The translations under genes and the position numbers were made by a program. This document shows positions 63,750-64,000 of a stretch of DNA of 64,000 nucleotides, piece by piece (the stretch's first letter is position 1; each line of letters begins with the position of its first letter). Origin of the DNA: Winogradskyella costae (GTDB lineage Bacteria; Bacteroidota; Bacteroidia; Flavobacteriales; Flavobacteriaceae); assembly GCF_013403865.1 (NCBI RefSeq), contig NZ_JABFDK010000007.1, positions 1-64,000 on the forward strand. Reading direction: 5' to 3'. The notes under the pieces were generated by a model. It was given only the letters and a program-made list of their open reading frames with translations. It ran no database searches and was not told the DNA's origin.

Positions 63750-64000
63750 ATGAAAATTTTAGTTACCGGAGGTTTAGGTTTTATAGGATCGCATACCGTT
63801 GTGGAATTACAGAATGAAGGCTACGACGTTGTAATAATAGATAATTTATCTAATTCATCAATTGAAGTTTTAGATGGTATTACTGCTATCACTAACAAAA
63901 AACCACTTTTCGAAAAATTAGACTTAAAAGTGAAACCTGACGTTCAAGATTTTTTTAAGCGTCATAACGATATTGTCGGTGTCATTCATTTTGCAGCAAA
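63750..64000 (+). CDS. galE: UDP-glucose 4-epimerase (GalE-like), 5' part
   Basis: The frame opens at ATG 63750 and runs off the right end. The visible 83 residues start with the NAD-binding Rossmann motif [31 protein letters not shown] and GVIHFAA follow, a classic GalE N-terminus in the extended SDR family. It follows the DegT aminotransferase gene with a one-base gap and is probably co-transcribed with it. Other UDP-sugar epimerases share this N-terminus, so the substrate is not certain. Confidence 0.85.
   Translation, partial: MKILVTGGLGFIGSHTVVELQNEGYDVVIIDNLSNSSIEVLDGITAITNKKPLFEKLDLKVKPDVQDFFKRHNDIVGVIHFAA

Noticed and set aside
1-64000. CRISPR arrays, rRNA genes, prophage genes and insertion sequences
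   Set aside because: No regularly spaced repeats, transposase motifs or rRNA-like stretches were seen. The holin-named gene at 13311 is a chromosomal membrane protein without phage neighbours.

Overview
The window is AT-rich chromosomal DNA from a member of the Bacteroidota, most likely a marine Flavobacteriaceae. The reasons are: a type IX secretion (T9SS) sorting domain next to a PorP/SprF protein, a second T9SS C-terminal tag, a short RpoD (287 aa) without region 1.1, a FolK-deoxynucleoside kinase fusion, DUF6089, DUF2797 and PLDc_N-type proteins, promoter boxes of the TTG-N18-TAnnTTTG type, and very few Shine-Dalgarno sequences. No rRNA, CRISPR array, prophage or intact insertion sequence was seen. 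The genus cannot be fixed from sequence alone.

Positions 1-36.6 kb are mostly core genome. In order they hold the tail of a T9SS type B exported protein with its PorP/SprF partner; a vWA/SIMPL-like gene pair; a LytS/LytR-type two-component system; a GH3-family protein; the protein quality-control group clpX, clpP and trigger factor; a run of single-copy genes (alpha/beta hydrolase, pdxJ, CBS protein, nadK, DUF6089, uppS, bamA, two Skp/OmpH proteins, murI) that covers envelope assembly and cofactor synthesis; a gamma-carbonic anhydrase; rpsU, rpoD, an AsmA-like protein and a queuosine-precursor transporter; the folK-dNK fusion; a TrmH-type methyltransferase operon; mutS; and tRNA-Gly and tRNA-Leu.

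Positions 36.8-58.2 kb are the accessory centrepiece, a predicted beta-1,3-glucan (laminarin-type) utilisation locus. A membrane-spanning propeller/Y_Y_Y/LuxR-type regulator comes first. It is followed by a clan GH-A enzyme joined to an outer-membrane beta-barrel, a modular binding lipoprotein, a GH16 lipoprotein, a GH149-like cytoplasmic phosphorylase, a GH17 lipoprotein, a GH30 lipoprotein, an MFS sugar transporter fused to a GH17 domain, a T9SS-secreted non-catalytic binding protein, and a LacI-type regulator. The window shows no SusC/SusD pair. The likely flow is surface endo-cleavage (GH16), binding by the two multi-domain proteins, passage through the enzyme-barrel protein, periplasmic debranching and trimming (GH30, GH17), uptake by the MFS-GH17 protein, and cytoplasmic phosphorolysis to glucose-1-phosphate (GH149). 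Two transporter-hydrolase chimeras in one locus are the most unusual feature of the window.

Positions 58.3-64 kb return to ordinary genes: an 11-residue-repeat acidic lipoprotein, an M20 peptidase, AlkB, the Kdo transferase WaaA/KdtA, a DegT-type aminotransferase with a cysteine-rich insert, and the start of a GalE-like epimerase, which suggests an LPS or surface-sugar region beginning at the right edge. Palindromic intergenic elements (15591-15722 and 33450-33482) look like small dispersed repeats.
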